A stretch of 64,000 nucleotides of DNA, taken from CAILHX01 sp046155285 (GTDB lineage: Bacteria; Pseudomonadota; Gammaproteobacteria; Burkholderiales; Methylophilaceae). Below the pieces are notes generated by a model. The model was not told the origin of the DNA and did not search any database. It worked only from the letters and a program-made list of their open reading frames with translations. The translations under genes and the position numbers were made by a program. How positions within the stretch are numbered: the first letter of the stretch is position 1; every line of letters starts with the position of its first letter. The stretch spans positions 62,001-126,000 of the forward strand of contig JBJXEA010000010.1 of assembly GCA_046155285.1 (NCBI GenBank), in the 5' to 3' direction. Positions 51,022-59,183 of the stretch are shown here, piece after piece.

Positions 51022-51053
51022 AAAAAAAGGGAGGCTGGTAAGCCTCCCTTTTT
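51022..51053 (-). terminator. Terminator or attenuator between rplT and pheS
   Basis: A perfect 10-base stem, aagggaggct / agcctccctt, with a four-base loop, is flanked by A and T runs, so on the minus strand it ends in a run of seven T. It sits 13 bases after the rplT stop and 28 bases before the pheS start. It should end most infC-rpmI-rplT transcripts or attenuate pheS-pheT. Confidence 0.85.
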
Positions 51054-51066
51054 AACCACAGTTTAC

Positions 51067-51429
51067 TTATGCTGCGGTCAGGTTGGCTTTGGCCATTTCT
51101 GCAAACTTCGCAAAAGCTGGCTTATCAAAAATCGCCATATCTGACAACACCTTACGATCCACTTCAACTGCGGCTTTTTTCAAGCCATGCATGAAGCGGC
51201 TATAGGTCAAACCGCATTCACGCGCACCGGCGTTGATACGGGCAATCCACAGGGTACGGAACTGACGCTTCCTTTGACGGCGGTCACGGTAGGCATATTG
51301 CCCGGCCTTCATTACCGCTTCTTTGGCGACGCGGTAAACATTTTTACGGCGACCGCGGTAACCCTTGGCGGCGTCTAATACTTTTTTGTGTCGTGCGCGG
51401 GCGATGACACCACGTTTTACTCTAGGCAT
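51067..51429 (-). CDS. rplT: 50S ribosomal protein L20
   Basis: A 120-residue L20. MPRVKRGVIARARHKKVL, AKGYRGRRKNVYRVAKEAVM and RRQRKRQFRTLWIARINAGA are textbook. L20 binds 23S rRNA early in assembly and, in E. coli, represses rpmI-rplT translation by binding its mRNA; whether that operates here cannot be read. It starts 12 bases after rpmI. Confidence 0.98.
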   Translation of the reverse strand: MPRVKRGVIARARHKKVLDAAKGYRGRRKNVYRVAKEAVMKAGQYAYRDRRQRKRQFRTLWIARINAGARECGLTYSRFMHGLKKAAVEVDRKVLSDMAIFDKPAFAKFAEMAKANLTAA

Positions 51430-51441
51430 GTCTTTTCTCCC

Positions 51442-51639
51442 TTATGCGAACGGCAACATAGCGCGGATGGATTTCACATCACTCGCCACGACATTAACGG
51501 AACCACGCAATTGACGCTTAGCTTTGGTGGTTTTCTTGGTGAGGATATGGCGCTTAAACGCTTGTCCCCGCTTGATGGAACCGCCGGCGCGAATCTTAAA
51601 GCGCTTAGCTGCACCACTTTTGGTCTTCATCTTGGGCAT
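51442..51639 (-). CDS. rpmI: 50S ribosomal protein L35
   Basis: A 65-residue basic protein. MPKMKTKSGAAKRFKI, GQAFKRHILTKK and the end SIRAMLPFA are typical. It lies between infC and rplT with a 75-base gap to infC, where translational control by L20 is exerted in E. coli. Confidence 0.98.
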   Translation of the reverse strand: MPKMKTKSGAAKRFKIRAGGSIKRGQAFKRHILTKKTTKAKRQLRGSVNVVASDVKSIRAMLPFA

Positions 51640-51714
51640 TTTGTACTCCTAATTAAAATTTAAGCAGGCGATCGGGCATCCCATTTAGCCACGTCACCTA
51701 CAATATAGTGAAGA

Positions 51715-52242
51715 TTATGCCTTCACCTTTTTTATGGGGTTCAGCACCATCACCAGCTGCCGACCTTCCATTTTTGGATATTGCTCCACCGTTGCGTGCT
51801 CGGCCAGATCAGCCTCAATACGTTTCAGCAGCGCATGTCCAAATTCCTGATGGGTGATTTCCCGTCCGCGAAAACGCAAGGTAATCTTAGCCTTGTCGCC
51901 CTCACCTAAAAACCGCACCAAATTGCGTATTTTTACGTTGTAATCACCGTCGTCCGTGCCCGGACGAAACTTCACTTCTTTAACCTGAACCTGCTTTTGC
52001 TTCAATTTAGCTTCGTGCTGTTTTTTGCTTTCACGGTATTTGAACTTACCGTAATCCATCAAACGACATACTGGTGGTTTAGCCGTTGGCGCGATTTCCA
52101 CTAAATCAATCTCGGCCTCTTCAGCCAGCGCCAATGCTTGTTGCAAACTGACGATGCCCAACGGCTCACCTTCAACCCCCACCAGACGAATCTCTTGCGC
52201 CGTAATGTCGCTGTTGATTCGTGTATCTTTATCTTGAGCTAT
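51715..52242 (-). CDS. infC: Translation initiation factor IF-3 (rare ATA start)
   Basis: A 175-residue IF-3 that discriminates start codons on the 30S subunit. The obvious frame from an inner GTG (52182) would remove the first 20 residues of the N-terminal domain. In-frame sequence upstream reads AQDKDTRINSDITAQEIRLV, the normal betaproteobacterial N-terminus, beginning directly after an ATA codon at 52242-52240 with GGAG eight bases before it. infC uses rare starts (AUU in E. coli) for autoregulation, so ATA is chosen. The rest is standard: PVCRLMDYGKFKYRESK, VKFRPGTDDGDYNVKIRN and ITLRFRGREITH. Confidence 0.9.
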   Translation of the reverse strand: MAQDKDTRINSDITAQEIRLVGVEGEPLGIVSLQQALALAEEAEIDLVEIAPTAKPPVCRLMDYGKFKYRESKKQHEAKLKQKQVQVKEVKFRPGTDDGDYNVKIRNLVRFLGEGDKAKITLRFRGREITHQEFGHALLKRIEADLAEHATVEQYPKMEGRQLVMVLNPIKKVKA

Positions 52243-52290
52243 AGCAAATTCTCCAAATCCATTAAATAAATTGACCGTGCCACCTTTGAG

Positions 52291-54198
52291 CTAATTCCTA
52301 TCAGTCACTTCCGCCAGCAACTTGTCTATCAAGTCTGCGACTGGCATAGAACCTAGGTCTTCGCCCTTGCGGGTACGCACGGCCACTTGCCCACTTTGCA
52401 TTTCACGCTCGCCTGCCACCAGAATATAAGGCAGTCGCTGTAGGCTATGTTCGCGGATTTTATAGCTTATTTTCTCATTTCTCAAGTCTGATTGTACGCG
52501 CAAGCCCTTTTGTTGCATTTGTGCAACAACCTTCTGCACGTATTCGGCCTGCGCTTCGGTGATGCACATCGCCACTGCCTGCACTGGCGACAGCCACAGC
52601 GGGAACATCCCAGCGTAATGCTCAATGAGAATACCGAGGAAACGCTCCATGCTACCCACGATGGCGCGATGCAGCATCACTGGTGGTTTGCGCGAATTAT
52701 CCTCGGCCACATACTCAGCCCCCAATCGCACCGGTAGGTTGAAATCCAGTTGTATGGTGCCGACTTGCCACAAACGCCCAATGCTATCTTTCAGCGTGAA
52801 CTCGACTTTAGGCCCATAAAACGCACCTTCACCCGGTTGCAAGTCGTACGCCAGATTATTTTGCTTGAGCGCGGCAGCCAAGTCAGTCTCAGCCTTATCC
52901 CAAGTTTCATCCGAACCCACGCGCTTTTCGGGGCGAGTGGAAAGCTTGACCAACACATCTTCAAAGCCGAAATCCTTGTACACGCCTTGCAGCATGACGA
53001 TAAACGCTGAGACCTCGGACTGGATTTGCTCTTCGGTACAGAAAATATGTGCGTCGTCCTGTGTAAAGCCGCGCACGCGCATCAGGCCATGCAACGAACC
53101 AGACGGCTCATTGCGGTGGCATGAGCCAAACTCAGCCAGACGCAACGGCAATTCACGATAGCTATGCAAACCATGATTGAAAATCTGTACGTGCCCGGGG
53201 CAATTCATCGGCTTCACCGCATAGTCGCGGTTTTCCGAAGACGTGGTGAACATATTGTCGCGATAATTTTCCCAGTGGCCGGACTTCTCCCACAGACTTC
53301 TATCCATCACCGTCGGCGTTTTTACTTCCTGATAGCCATATTCCACGAACTTGGCGCGCATGTATTGTTCCACCTGCTGCCACAGCGTCCAGCCTTTGGG
53401 GTGCCAGAACACCATACCGGGTGCTTCCTCCTGCATGTGGAACAACTCTAAATGCTTGCCCAGCTTACGATGGTCACGCTTTTCGGCTTCTTCCAGCGCA
53501 TGCAGATAAGCGTCTTGGTCTTCCTTCTTTGCCCATGCAGTACCGTAAATACGTTGCAGCATTTCGTTCTTGGAATCGCCCCTCCAGTAAGCACCCGCTA
53601 CCTTCATCAGCTTGAACACCTTTAGCTTTCCGGTAGAAGGCACGTGAGGGCCACGGCACAAGTCGGTGAACTCGCCTTCGGTATAAAGCGAAACATCTTC
53701 ACCGGCTGGAATACTGCCAATAATCTCGGCTTTGTAGTGTTCTTTGATGGATTTGAAATAGGCTACGGCTTCGTCGCGCGGCAATACTTTTCTGGTCACT
53801 GGAACGTCTTTTTTCGACAATTCCGCCATGCGCTTCTCGATGGCTTCCAAGTCTTCTGGCGTAAATGGGCGCTTGTATGAAAAATCGTAGAAAAAACCGT
53901 TGTCTATGACAGGCCCAATAGTCACTTGCGCATCAGGAAATAGCTCTTTCACCGCGTAAGCCAGCAAATGCGCGGTGGAATGGCGGATAACTTCCAGCCC
54001 TTCGGGATTCTTGTCGGTGATAATCGCCAAATCCACATTTTCAGCAATCAGGTAAGAAGTATCCACCAGCGTGCCATTGACCTTGCCTGCTAGCGCCGCC
54101 TTGGCCAAGCCCGCACCTATGCTCATCGCCACATCGGCGACGGTCAGCGGCGCATCAAAACTGCGCTCAGAGCCATCAGGTAAACGAACTACAGGCAT
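52291..54198 (-). CDS. thrS: Threonine-tRNA ligase
   Basis: A 635-residue class II synthetase. MPVVRLPDGSERSFDAPLTV starts the TGS domain. The editing domain follows, with RHSTAHLLAYAVKELFPD and the Zn/editing residues in C-GPHVPSTG, then the catalytic core with YAVKPMNCPGHVQIFNHG, where Cys binds zinc. The anticodon-binding domain has YILVAGEREMQSGQVAVRTR. The open frame reaches 54243, but the ATG at 54198 follows GCGGGGA and gives the family start. thrS heads the thrS-infC-rpmI-rplT cluster as in E. coli, with tRNA-Val just upstream. Confidence 0.97.
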   Translation of the reverse strand: MPVVRLPDGSERSFDAPLTVADVAMSIGAGLAKAALAGKVNGTLVDTSYLIAENVDLAIITDKNPEGLEVIRHSTAHLLAYAVKELFPDAQVTIGPVIDNGFFYDFSYKRPFTPEDLEAIEKRMAELSKKDVPVTRKVLPRDEAVAYFKSIKEHYKAEIIGSIPAGEDVSLYTEGEFTDLCRGPHVPSTGKLKVFKLMKVAGAYWRGDSKNEMLQRIYGTAWAKKEDQDAYLHALEEAEKRDHRKLGKHLELFHMQEEAPGMVFWHPKGWTLWQQVEQYMRAKFVEYGYQEVKTPTVMDRSLWEKSGHWENYRDNMFTTSSENRDYAVKPMNCPGHVQIFNHGLHSYRELPLRLAEFGSCHRNEPSGSLHGLMRVRGFTQDDAHIFCTEEQIQSEVSAFIVMLQGVYKDFGFEDVLVKLSTRPEKRVGSDETWDKAETDLAAALKQNNLAYDLQPGEGAFYGPKVEFTLKDSIGRLWQVGTIQLDFNLPVRLGAEYVAEDNSRKPPVMLHRAIVGSMERFLGILIEHYAGMFPLWLSPVQAVAMCITEAQAEYVQKVVAQMQQKGLRVQSDLRNEKISYKIREHSLQRLPYILVAGEREMQSGQVAVRTRKGEDLGSMPVADLIDKLLAEVTDRN

Positions 54199-54255
54199 AA
54201 ACATCCCCGCAAAAACAACAAAAGCCGCGAACGGCTCTGTCATTGGTCATAAAGT

Positions 54256-54332
54256 TGGTAGGCGCGATTGGACTCGAACCAACGACCCCCACCATGTCAA
54301 GGTGGTGCTCTAACCAGCTGAGCTACGCGCCT
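54256..54332 (-). tRNA. tRNA-Val (anticodon GAC)
   Basis: The minus strand reads AGGCGCGTAGCTCAGCTGG... with acceptor arms AGGCGCG / CGCGCCT, the anticodon loop CTTGACATG (GAC), T-loop GTTCGAGTC and an encoded CCA (54256-54258). It is 57 bases ahead of thrS in the same direction. The region 54333-54465 to the right holds the divergent start signals of the tRNA and gpx and no other gene. Confidence 0.96.
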
Positions 54333-54465
54333 GTAAAGAGGTGCGGATTGTACAGAAAAGGCGCTTAAGGCGCAACGCGACGATGCTCAAATAAGCACCG
54401 CTGGAACTTATGCCGAAGGAGAACGCTCCACTGTGATGTAATCAATCTTTAGGACTTAGAAAATC

Positions 54466-54993
54466 ATGTGGAAACTACTCATCATGGCCTTTATCGCAAC
54501 TCCCACTTTAGCCGCAGGCGAATGTCCAGCGCTACTCAACCATCAATTTCAAACGCTGCAAGGCAAAACGCTGAATTTGTGCGATTACCAAGACAAACCG
54601 ATTGTGGTGGTAAACACCGCCAGCAAATGCGGGTTTACGCCGCAATTTGAAAAGCTGGAAAGTTTGTATCAGCAATATCAAGCGCAAGGCTTGCTGGTAG
54701 TGGGTTTCCCTTCGAATGACTTTCGGCAGGAACTCGCCGACAATAAGGAAATCGGCAGCTTTTGCAAGCTAACGTATGGCGTTAAATTTCCGATGGTAAG
54801 CAAGGGCTCGGTCACCGGAGTCAATGCCAATCCGTTTTATAAACAGCTGGCGGAAGCTACCGGTAAACAACCGCAGTGGAATTTCTATAAATATGTGATT
54901 AGTCCGGGCGGAAAATCGGTGGCGGTATTTGAAAGCACGGTGCAACCAGATGCGCCTGAAATCATGAAGCTAATCACGCCAGCATTAAAGTAA
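54466..54993 (+). CDS. Exported glutathione peroxidase family protein
   Basis: A 175-residue thiol peroxidase of the glutathione-peroxidase family. A signal peptide is visible (MWKLLIMAFIATPTLAAG), so it acts in the periplasm. The peroxidatic Cys (not Sec) is in NTASKCGFTPQFE, and the catalytic Gln and Trp are represented by the downstream GFPSNDF and WNFYKY motifs. Bacterial members often use thioredoxin. There are extra Cys at GECPAL, NLCDY and SFCKL. It stands just before the PLP decarboxylase gene but 40 bases apart. Confidence 0.92.
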   Translation: MWKLLIMAFIATPTLAAGECPALLNHQFQTLQGKTLNLCDYQDKPIVVVNTASKCGFTPQFEKLESLYQQYQAQGLLVVGFPSNDFRQELADNKEIGSFCKLTYGVKFPMVSKGSVTGVNANPFYKQLAEATGKQPQWNFYKYVISPGGKSVAVFESTVQPDAPEIMKLITPALK

Positions 54994-55033
54994 TTTTCAA
55001 AGCAGCAATCGTGTAAGCGCTTGAACATTCCCC

Positions 55034-56581
55034 ATGATTCAAAATCTGGGGATAATGTGTGCGATGACGATAAACGACATGTTTGACCCAGAACAATTCC
55101 GCCACAGCGGCCATGCGCTAATAGACCTGCTGGCCGAACATTTGGCCACCAATATTGAAGGCACAGGCAAGGTGATGGACTGGCAAGCGCCTGAAATCGC
55201 AGAGCGGCAATGGCAGCAAGCCTTGCCGCAGCGACCTACTCTTACGCCTGACAATTTCCTGAACAAGCTACGCGACGACATTCTACCTGCCGGTTTAGCC
55301 GTTCACCATCCCCGCAACATGGGGCATCAAGTCGCCATGCCACTACCTATGGCTGCGCTTTGTGACCTAGTCGCAGCACTCACCAATCAAGCCATGGCGG
55401 TGTATGAAGCCGGTCCTGCGGCCACGTTGATTGAGCGACAAGTCATCCAGTGGCTCGCTGAATTGATAGGCTGGCAAGGCGCTGAGGGCGTGCTAACGAG
55501 TGGCGGCGCACAAGCTAATCTCACCGCACTGCTGGCGGCTCGGCAGGTCAAGGCGGGGCCTGATGTTTGGAAAAACGGTGTCGCCAGTGGTACCCCGCTC
55601 AAAATCCTCGCCAGCGAGCACGCGCACTACTCGGTATCTCGCGCTGCCGGAATCATGGGCTTAGGCACAGAAGCCGTGATTAAAGTCGCCTCCGACGATG
55701 CTGGCCGCATGAACGTGAATGCGCTCATCGCAGCGCACCAGCAAGCGGTTGAAAATGGTGACTATATCATCGCTGTAGTCGCCACCGCCGGCTGTACGCC
55801 CACCGGCAGCATAGACCCGCTTGAGCCTATAGGCGCTTACTGCAACGCACAAAACCTGTGGCTGCATGTGGATGGCGCACATGGCGCATCCATGCTGCTC
55901 TCCAGCCAACATCGTGACAAATTACGCGGCATAGAACTCGCTGATTCTGTGGTGTGGGACGGCCACAAACTACTGTACATGCCCGCCCCCGTCTCCGCCG
56001 TGCTTTTCAAGAATCCAGCGCACAGCTTTGCTGCTTTCGCGCAGGAAGCCTCTTACCTATTCCAAGGCGAATCCGCACAAGACGAAACCTACAACACCAG
56101 CTACCGCACGCTGGAGTGCACCAAGCGCATGATGGGCTTGAAGCTGTGGGCGGCGTTTTCGCTGTATGGCAAGGATGGGCTTGGAGCTTTGGTGGACAAG
56201 GTGTTTGCTACGGCAAGGTTGTTGGCCGAAAAGTTAAGCGCCGCTGATGATTTTGAACTACTGATGAAGCCGGAAACCAACATCGTGTGCTTTCGCTACC
56301 AATCCGGCAATCAATCGGAATTAAGAAAAAAACTGGTAGAAAGCGGCGCATTTCACCTGACTCAAGTGAATCTACATGGGCAAATCTGGCTAAGAACCAC
56401 GGTGATGAATCCGTTTACTACCGAGAATGATTTTGATGCCCTGATTCACCAAATACGCAAAAACCAAAGCAATAAAAAACTACAAGAACTGATTTTGGAT
56501 GGGCTTGATTCACCATCCAGCAATACATGGAACGAGCTGAAAGCCGAGTTGCAAACACCACATCCCAAACAACCCCGATAA
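55034..56581 (+). CDS. Group II PLP-dependent amino-acid decarboxylase (aromatic-L-amino-acid decarboxylase-like)
   Basis: A 515-residue fold-type I PLP enzyme. It shows HHPRNMGHQVAMPLPMAALC, GVLTSGGAQANLTALLAAR, LHVDGAHGASMLL and the PLP lysine in DSVVWDGHKLLYMP. These match DOPA/tyrosine/glutamate-type decarboxylases and the related pyridoxal-dependent aspartate decarboxylase (PanP) group. The substrate is not clear. Possible starts are 55034, 55055 and 55064; the last gives MTINDMFDPEQF, a common-looking N-terminus, but no start has an ideal ribosome binding site. Confidence 0.85.
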   Translation: MIQNLGIMCAMTINDMFDPEQFRHSGHALIDLLAEHLATNIEGTGKVMDWQAPEIAERQWQQALPQRPTLTPDNFLNKLRDDILPAGLAVHHPRNMGHQVAMPLPMAALCDLVAALTNQAMAVYEAGPAATLIERQVIQWLAELIGWQGAEGVLTSGGAQANLTALLAARQVKAGPDVWKNGVASGTPLKILASEHAHYSVSRAAGIMGLGTEAVIKVASDDAGRMNVNALIAAHQQAVENGDYIIAVVATAGCTPTGSIDPLEPIGAYCNAQNLWLHVDGAHGASMLLSSQHRDKLRGIELADSVVWDGHKLLYMPAPVSAVLFKNPAHSFAAFAQEASYLFQGESAQDETYNTSYRTLECTKRMMGLKLWAAFSLYGKDGLGALVDKVFATARLLAEKLSAADDFELLMKPETNIVCFRYQSGNQSELRKKLVESGAFHLTQVNLHGQIWLRTTVMNPFTTENDFDALIHQIRKNQSNKKLQELILDGLDSPSSNTWNELKAELQTPHPKQPR

Positions 56582-56607
56582 ATTAGTGATTTTGCGCTTT
56601 GGATATA

Positions 56608-57270
56608 CTACTTGTTGCTAGCTCTACGAGCCTCCCCAACTGTTGAGATTATCTCAGCACCTCTATGCACCCAGTCAACAAGGGAATAATCATCTGGTAA
56701 TGGTTCGGGAAGATTGCCGTCCCACGACCCAAGTAAATTAAGTGCTGGCAATTCCAGCGCCTGGCTTCCCGCATAACCAATAGAAAAGTTCAGTTTTGTT
56801 GAACTAATCCGGTCAGTAATCACTTGAACAGTGAGCGATTTACCCCCAACTTGAATCGCCACAGGCGTTTCCAAATGCCCATCTGGTACTGATATAGCGC
56901 CCTGAGGGAAAGCAGTATGAAGGGATAATATGGGAATATGTAATCCTAAGTCTAAAAATGCAAAAGGATTGCTAGCGAGAGTGGTTGTTACACCTTCTTT
57001 TTCAACACCAAAATAGAATGCAGCTAATCGTAAATAGACAAGCCTCTGTTTAGGTGCCTTGTCGCGTTCAATTTCCGCACCAAACTCGCCATTATTAAAT
57101 CGCAACATTCGGATAGTTCCGGACGTCTCGCCACCGCTCACATTTTTAAGCTCAATGATGCCAAAACATTGCCACGCAGAATCAAATTTGCAAGTGCTTT
57201 CCCCAATCGCTGGAGAACTGCAGACCATATATGCAACAAGTAATAAGGCTCTCCATTTTGATGTTTTCAT
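56608..57270 (-). CDS. Secreted protein of unknown function coupled to relBE
   Basis: A 220-residue exported protein. A signal peptide is visible (WRALLLVAYMVCSSPAIGES). The mature part is beta-rich with two Cys early (STCKFDSAWQCFG) that likely form a disulfide. I recognise no family. Its ATG overlaps the relE stop as TAATG, and GAGGTG lies eight bases upstream inside the relE 3' end, so it is the third gene of the relB-relE operon. A secreted third member is unusual for a RelBE system. Confidence 0.72.
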   Translation of the reverse strand: MKTSKWRALLLVAYMVCSSPAIGESTCKFDSAWQCFGIIELKNVSGGETSGTIRMLRFNNGEFGAEIERDKAPKQRLVYLRLAAFYFGVEKEGVTTTLASNPFAFLDLGLHIPILSLHTAFPQGAISVPDGHLETPVAIQVGGKSLTVQVITDRISSTKLNFSIGYAGSQALELPALNLLGSWDGNLPEPLPDDYSLVDWVHRGAEIISTVGEARRASNK

Positions 57271-57536
57271 TACTTGTACACCTCACGCCTATGCCCAACA
57301 GCTACAGCCAACACCACCAAGCGCTCATCCTGAATCTCGCAAATCACACGAAAATCTCCCACGCGGTAGCGCCACAAACCAGCTTTATTGGCTTTGAGTG
57401 GCTCTCCAAAATGACGGGGGTTTTTGCAGCCTTCGATGCGTTCGTGCAGATAGTTCAGGATGCGATTGCGTTGCGGTGGGTCTAGTCGCATCAACTGGCT
57501 TTCAGCCACGTCCGCGATTTCAAGCGTCCAAGCCAA
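57270..57536 (-). CDS. RelE/ParE family toxin
   Basis: An 88-residue toxin of the RelE fold: MAWTLEIADVAESQLMRLDP, QRNRILNYLHERI, then LWRYRVGDFRVICEIQDERL and the C-terminal VGHRREVYK with the catalytic Arg/Tyr. RelE cleaves mRNA in the ribosomal A site. The start overlaps the antitoxin gene by 17 bases, the usual arrangement. Length is normal and the reading frame is intact, so the toxin may be active. Confidence 0.92.
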   Translation of the reverse strand: MAWTLEIADVAESQLMRLDPPQRNRILNYLHERIEGCKNPRHFGEPLKANKAGLWRYRVGDFRVICEIQDERLVVLAVAVGHRREVYK

Positions 57537-57732
57537 GCTCTTGTCTCAACTGGTTTAAGGGTTTGGAGGTTTTTGTCTGTGCAAGCGCCGCTTCGGCTAA
57601 TTCAGCGTCTTCAATATCTTCCAGCATACGCAAGATAGCCTCGCGCACCAAGTCGCTCTTGCTACGTTGGCGTAGCTTGGCAAGGCTATCTAGCTGGCTT
57701 TCCAATTCACTTTCTATTCTGACGGCTAACAT
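57520..57732 (-). CDS. Ribbon-helix-helix antitoxin (RelB/CopG type)
   Basis: A 70-residue antitoxin. The N-terminal ribbon-helix-helix is MLAVRIESELESQLDSLAKL, then RQRSKSDLVREAILRMLED; the acidic C-terminal half wraps the toxin. It is the first gene of the operon and is expected to repress its own promoter with RelE as co-repressor. Confidence 0.9.
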   Translation of the reverse strand: MLAVRIESELESQLDSLAKLRQRSKSDLVREAILRMLEDIEDAELAEAALAQTKTSKPLNQLRQELGLDA

Positions 57733-57734
57733 GA

Positions 57735-57775
57735 CGTACTCCGTATGACAATGTACGACAAATACTGATACGAAC
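57735..57775. promoter_or_regulatory. Putative RelBE operator/promoter region
   Basis: Upstream of relB the minus strand has a run of related half-sites: GTCGTAC, GTCATAC and AGTACG at about 10-base spacing. Such tandem sites are typical operators for ribbon-helix-helix antitoxins. No consensus -35/-10 pair is convincing. The rest of 57776-57875 shows nothing else. Confidence 0.35.
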
Positions 57776-57875
57776 CGACAGGAAAGTCAACAAGCGCCTC
57801 TACTCACGCCATAAATAACGATAAACAAACTCCGCACGCTTCACAACTTCCTGAACGAACTAGACAACACGCTTG

Positions 57876-58646
57876 CTACAAATCAGCTTCCCAAGCGTTG
57901 CCATAGACTTTTCCGTTACGTGACAGAATGAACATCTGGTACATGCTGGTGAACCACATGAAAGTGGAAGCTACGCTGTAGCCAATGCCGCCTATGATGG
58001 TAAGCCAGGCAAATCCAGGAGCCAATTTTGTCAGCCACCACGAGAGTACATCCAGAATCAGGAAGCCGAACGGGAAGGCTATCGCCAGTATCTTCAGCGT
58101 TCTCGGTACGTTCACCGCAAAGCTGAAAATAAAGCCCACAAAAAAGAATATGAATGCAATACCGAACAGGTGGATGTGCGAAACACGCGTCAAACTCTGG
58201 ATGCTGGCACCTGTGTCAATAGCGGCCACTTTTTTGACTTCTTCGAACTTAGTGAAGTCAGGGATGCCGGGAAGCTGACTGTGGCACATGACGCAATTTT
58301 GCTGAAAAACACCTTTGAAATGGGAATCCCACCGCGCGTGCGGAGCCCCTTCCTGCGCCCACTTGATGATTTCGATGCGAGTTTCAACGGGCGCCTTATC
58401 TTTCATTGCACCGTTCAGCATACTTTCCAGCTTGCTTCCGCTTCGGTTGCCGTAGTAACTATAGACTATGTCATCCACCGACAGGCCAACCTTGCCGTCC
58501 GCCATGCCGTGCGTCAGCATAATCTGCAAGCCAGCCATACACAAACCCACACCTATCACGAGCAGATAGCCGGCAAACAATGCCTTAATTGGTGCCGGCA
58601 TGTTGGGTAGATTCAACCAGGTCATATTGGAAGGAGTGAATTTCAT
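57876..58646 (-). CDS. Membrane-bound monoheme c-type cytochrome-like protein
   Basis: A 256-residue protein with an N-terminal membrane segment (FAGYLLVIGVGLCMAGLQIM), a soluble domain holding one c-type heme site CVMCH near residue 118, and three more membrane segments. The first of these starts SHIHLFGIAFIFFFVGFIF, with two His that could ligate heme or a metal. I know no characterised homologue. Its place close to complex I genes suggests an electron-transfer role, but this is inference. The ATG follows AGAGAA. A 109-base gap separates it from DUF2818. Confidence 0.78.
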   Translation of the reverse strand: MKFTPSNMTWLNLPNMPAPIKALFAGYLLVIGVGLCMAGLQIMLTHGMADGKVGLSVDDIVYSYYGNRSGSKLESMLNGAMKDKAPVETRIEIIKWAQEGAPHARWDSHFKGVFQQNCVMCHSQLPGIPDFTKFEEVKKVAAIDTGASIQSLTRVSHIHLFGIAFIFFFVGFIFSFAVNVPRTLKILAIAFPFGFLILDVLSWWLTKLAPGFAWLTIIGGIGYSVASTFMWFTSMYQMFILSRNGKVYGNAWEADL

Positions 58647-58755
58647 TGTTGATTCTCTTTAATTAAAAGGACATTTTGATTCTATTGCTGAATCATGGCG
58701 CAAACAGGCTTAGGCCTGATGTCAGGAACGGCGCAATTGATTATTTTCAGCGATA

Positions 58756-59046
58756 TTATTTCCGCCACAAATACCGATAAACAAAACCCGGAAAAGCGAA
58801 CACCAAAAACAAACAAGCGGTGACCGCGTAGAACTCCCAGTGCTGCTTGGCGACTTGTCCCATGGTTTTGCTTTCAACTAGATAGGCGATGCCGCCCATG
58901 ACGAAGTAGAGAATAATAATTTCCAGCAGATGCCAGCCGAAGTGTTTAGATTTCAACGGAATAACGTAGAACAGGCGTTCGCTGAACCAGGGCAGATTGG
59001 CAGCTAGAAAAGCGAGTAGCAGGAGGATGGTGATGGAGGTATTCAT
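58756..59046 (-). CDS. DUF2818 family membrane protein
   Basis: A 96-residue protein with three hydrophobic helices: ITILLLLAFLAANLPWFSER, LLEIIILYFVMGGIAYLVES and FYAVTACLFLVFAFPGFVYR. It matches DUF2818, a betaproteobacterial protein encoded directly after nuoN and possibly a complex I accessory, though this is unproven. A long inverted repeat separates it from nuoN. Confidence 0.9.
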   Translation of the reverse strand: MNTSITILLLLAFLAANLPWFSERLFYVIPLKSKHFGWHLLEIIILYFVMGGIAYLVESKTMGQVAKQHWEFYAVTACLFLVFAFPGFVYRYLWRK

Positions 59047-59075
59047 TAACGTGATGCCCTAGGTTGAGACTGGAT

Positions 59076-59183
59076 ATAATTCTTTTCAAAATCAAAGGCT
59101 GGCAAGGCGCACGAGCGCACACAGTAGGCCTAGTACGGCAAGCGAGTGCAACGCCACCAGCGTTTGATTTTGCAAAGAATTAT
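59076..59183. repeat. Long imperfect inverted repeat after nuoN
   Basis: The 108-base element opens ataattcttttcaaaatcaa and closes tttgattttgcaaagaattat, which pair almost fully. Inner parts also pair (aggctgg / ccagcg, gcgcacgagcgcac / gagtgcaacgcc in part). The right end touches the nuoN stop codon. It resembles dispersed stem-loop repeats placed after genes in betaproteobacteria and may end or stabilise the nuo transcript. Confidence 0.8.
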
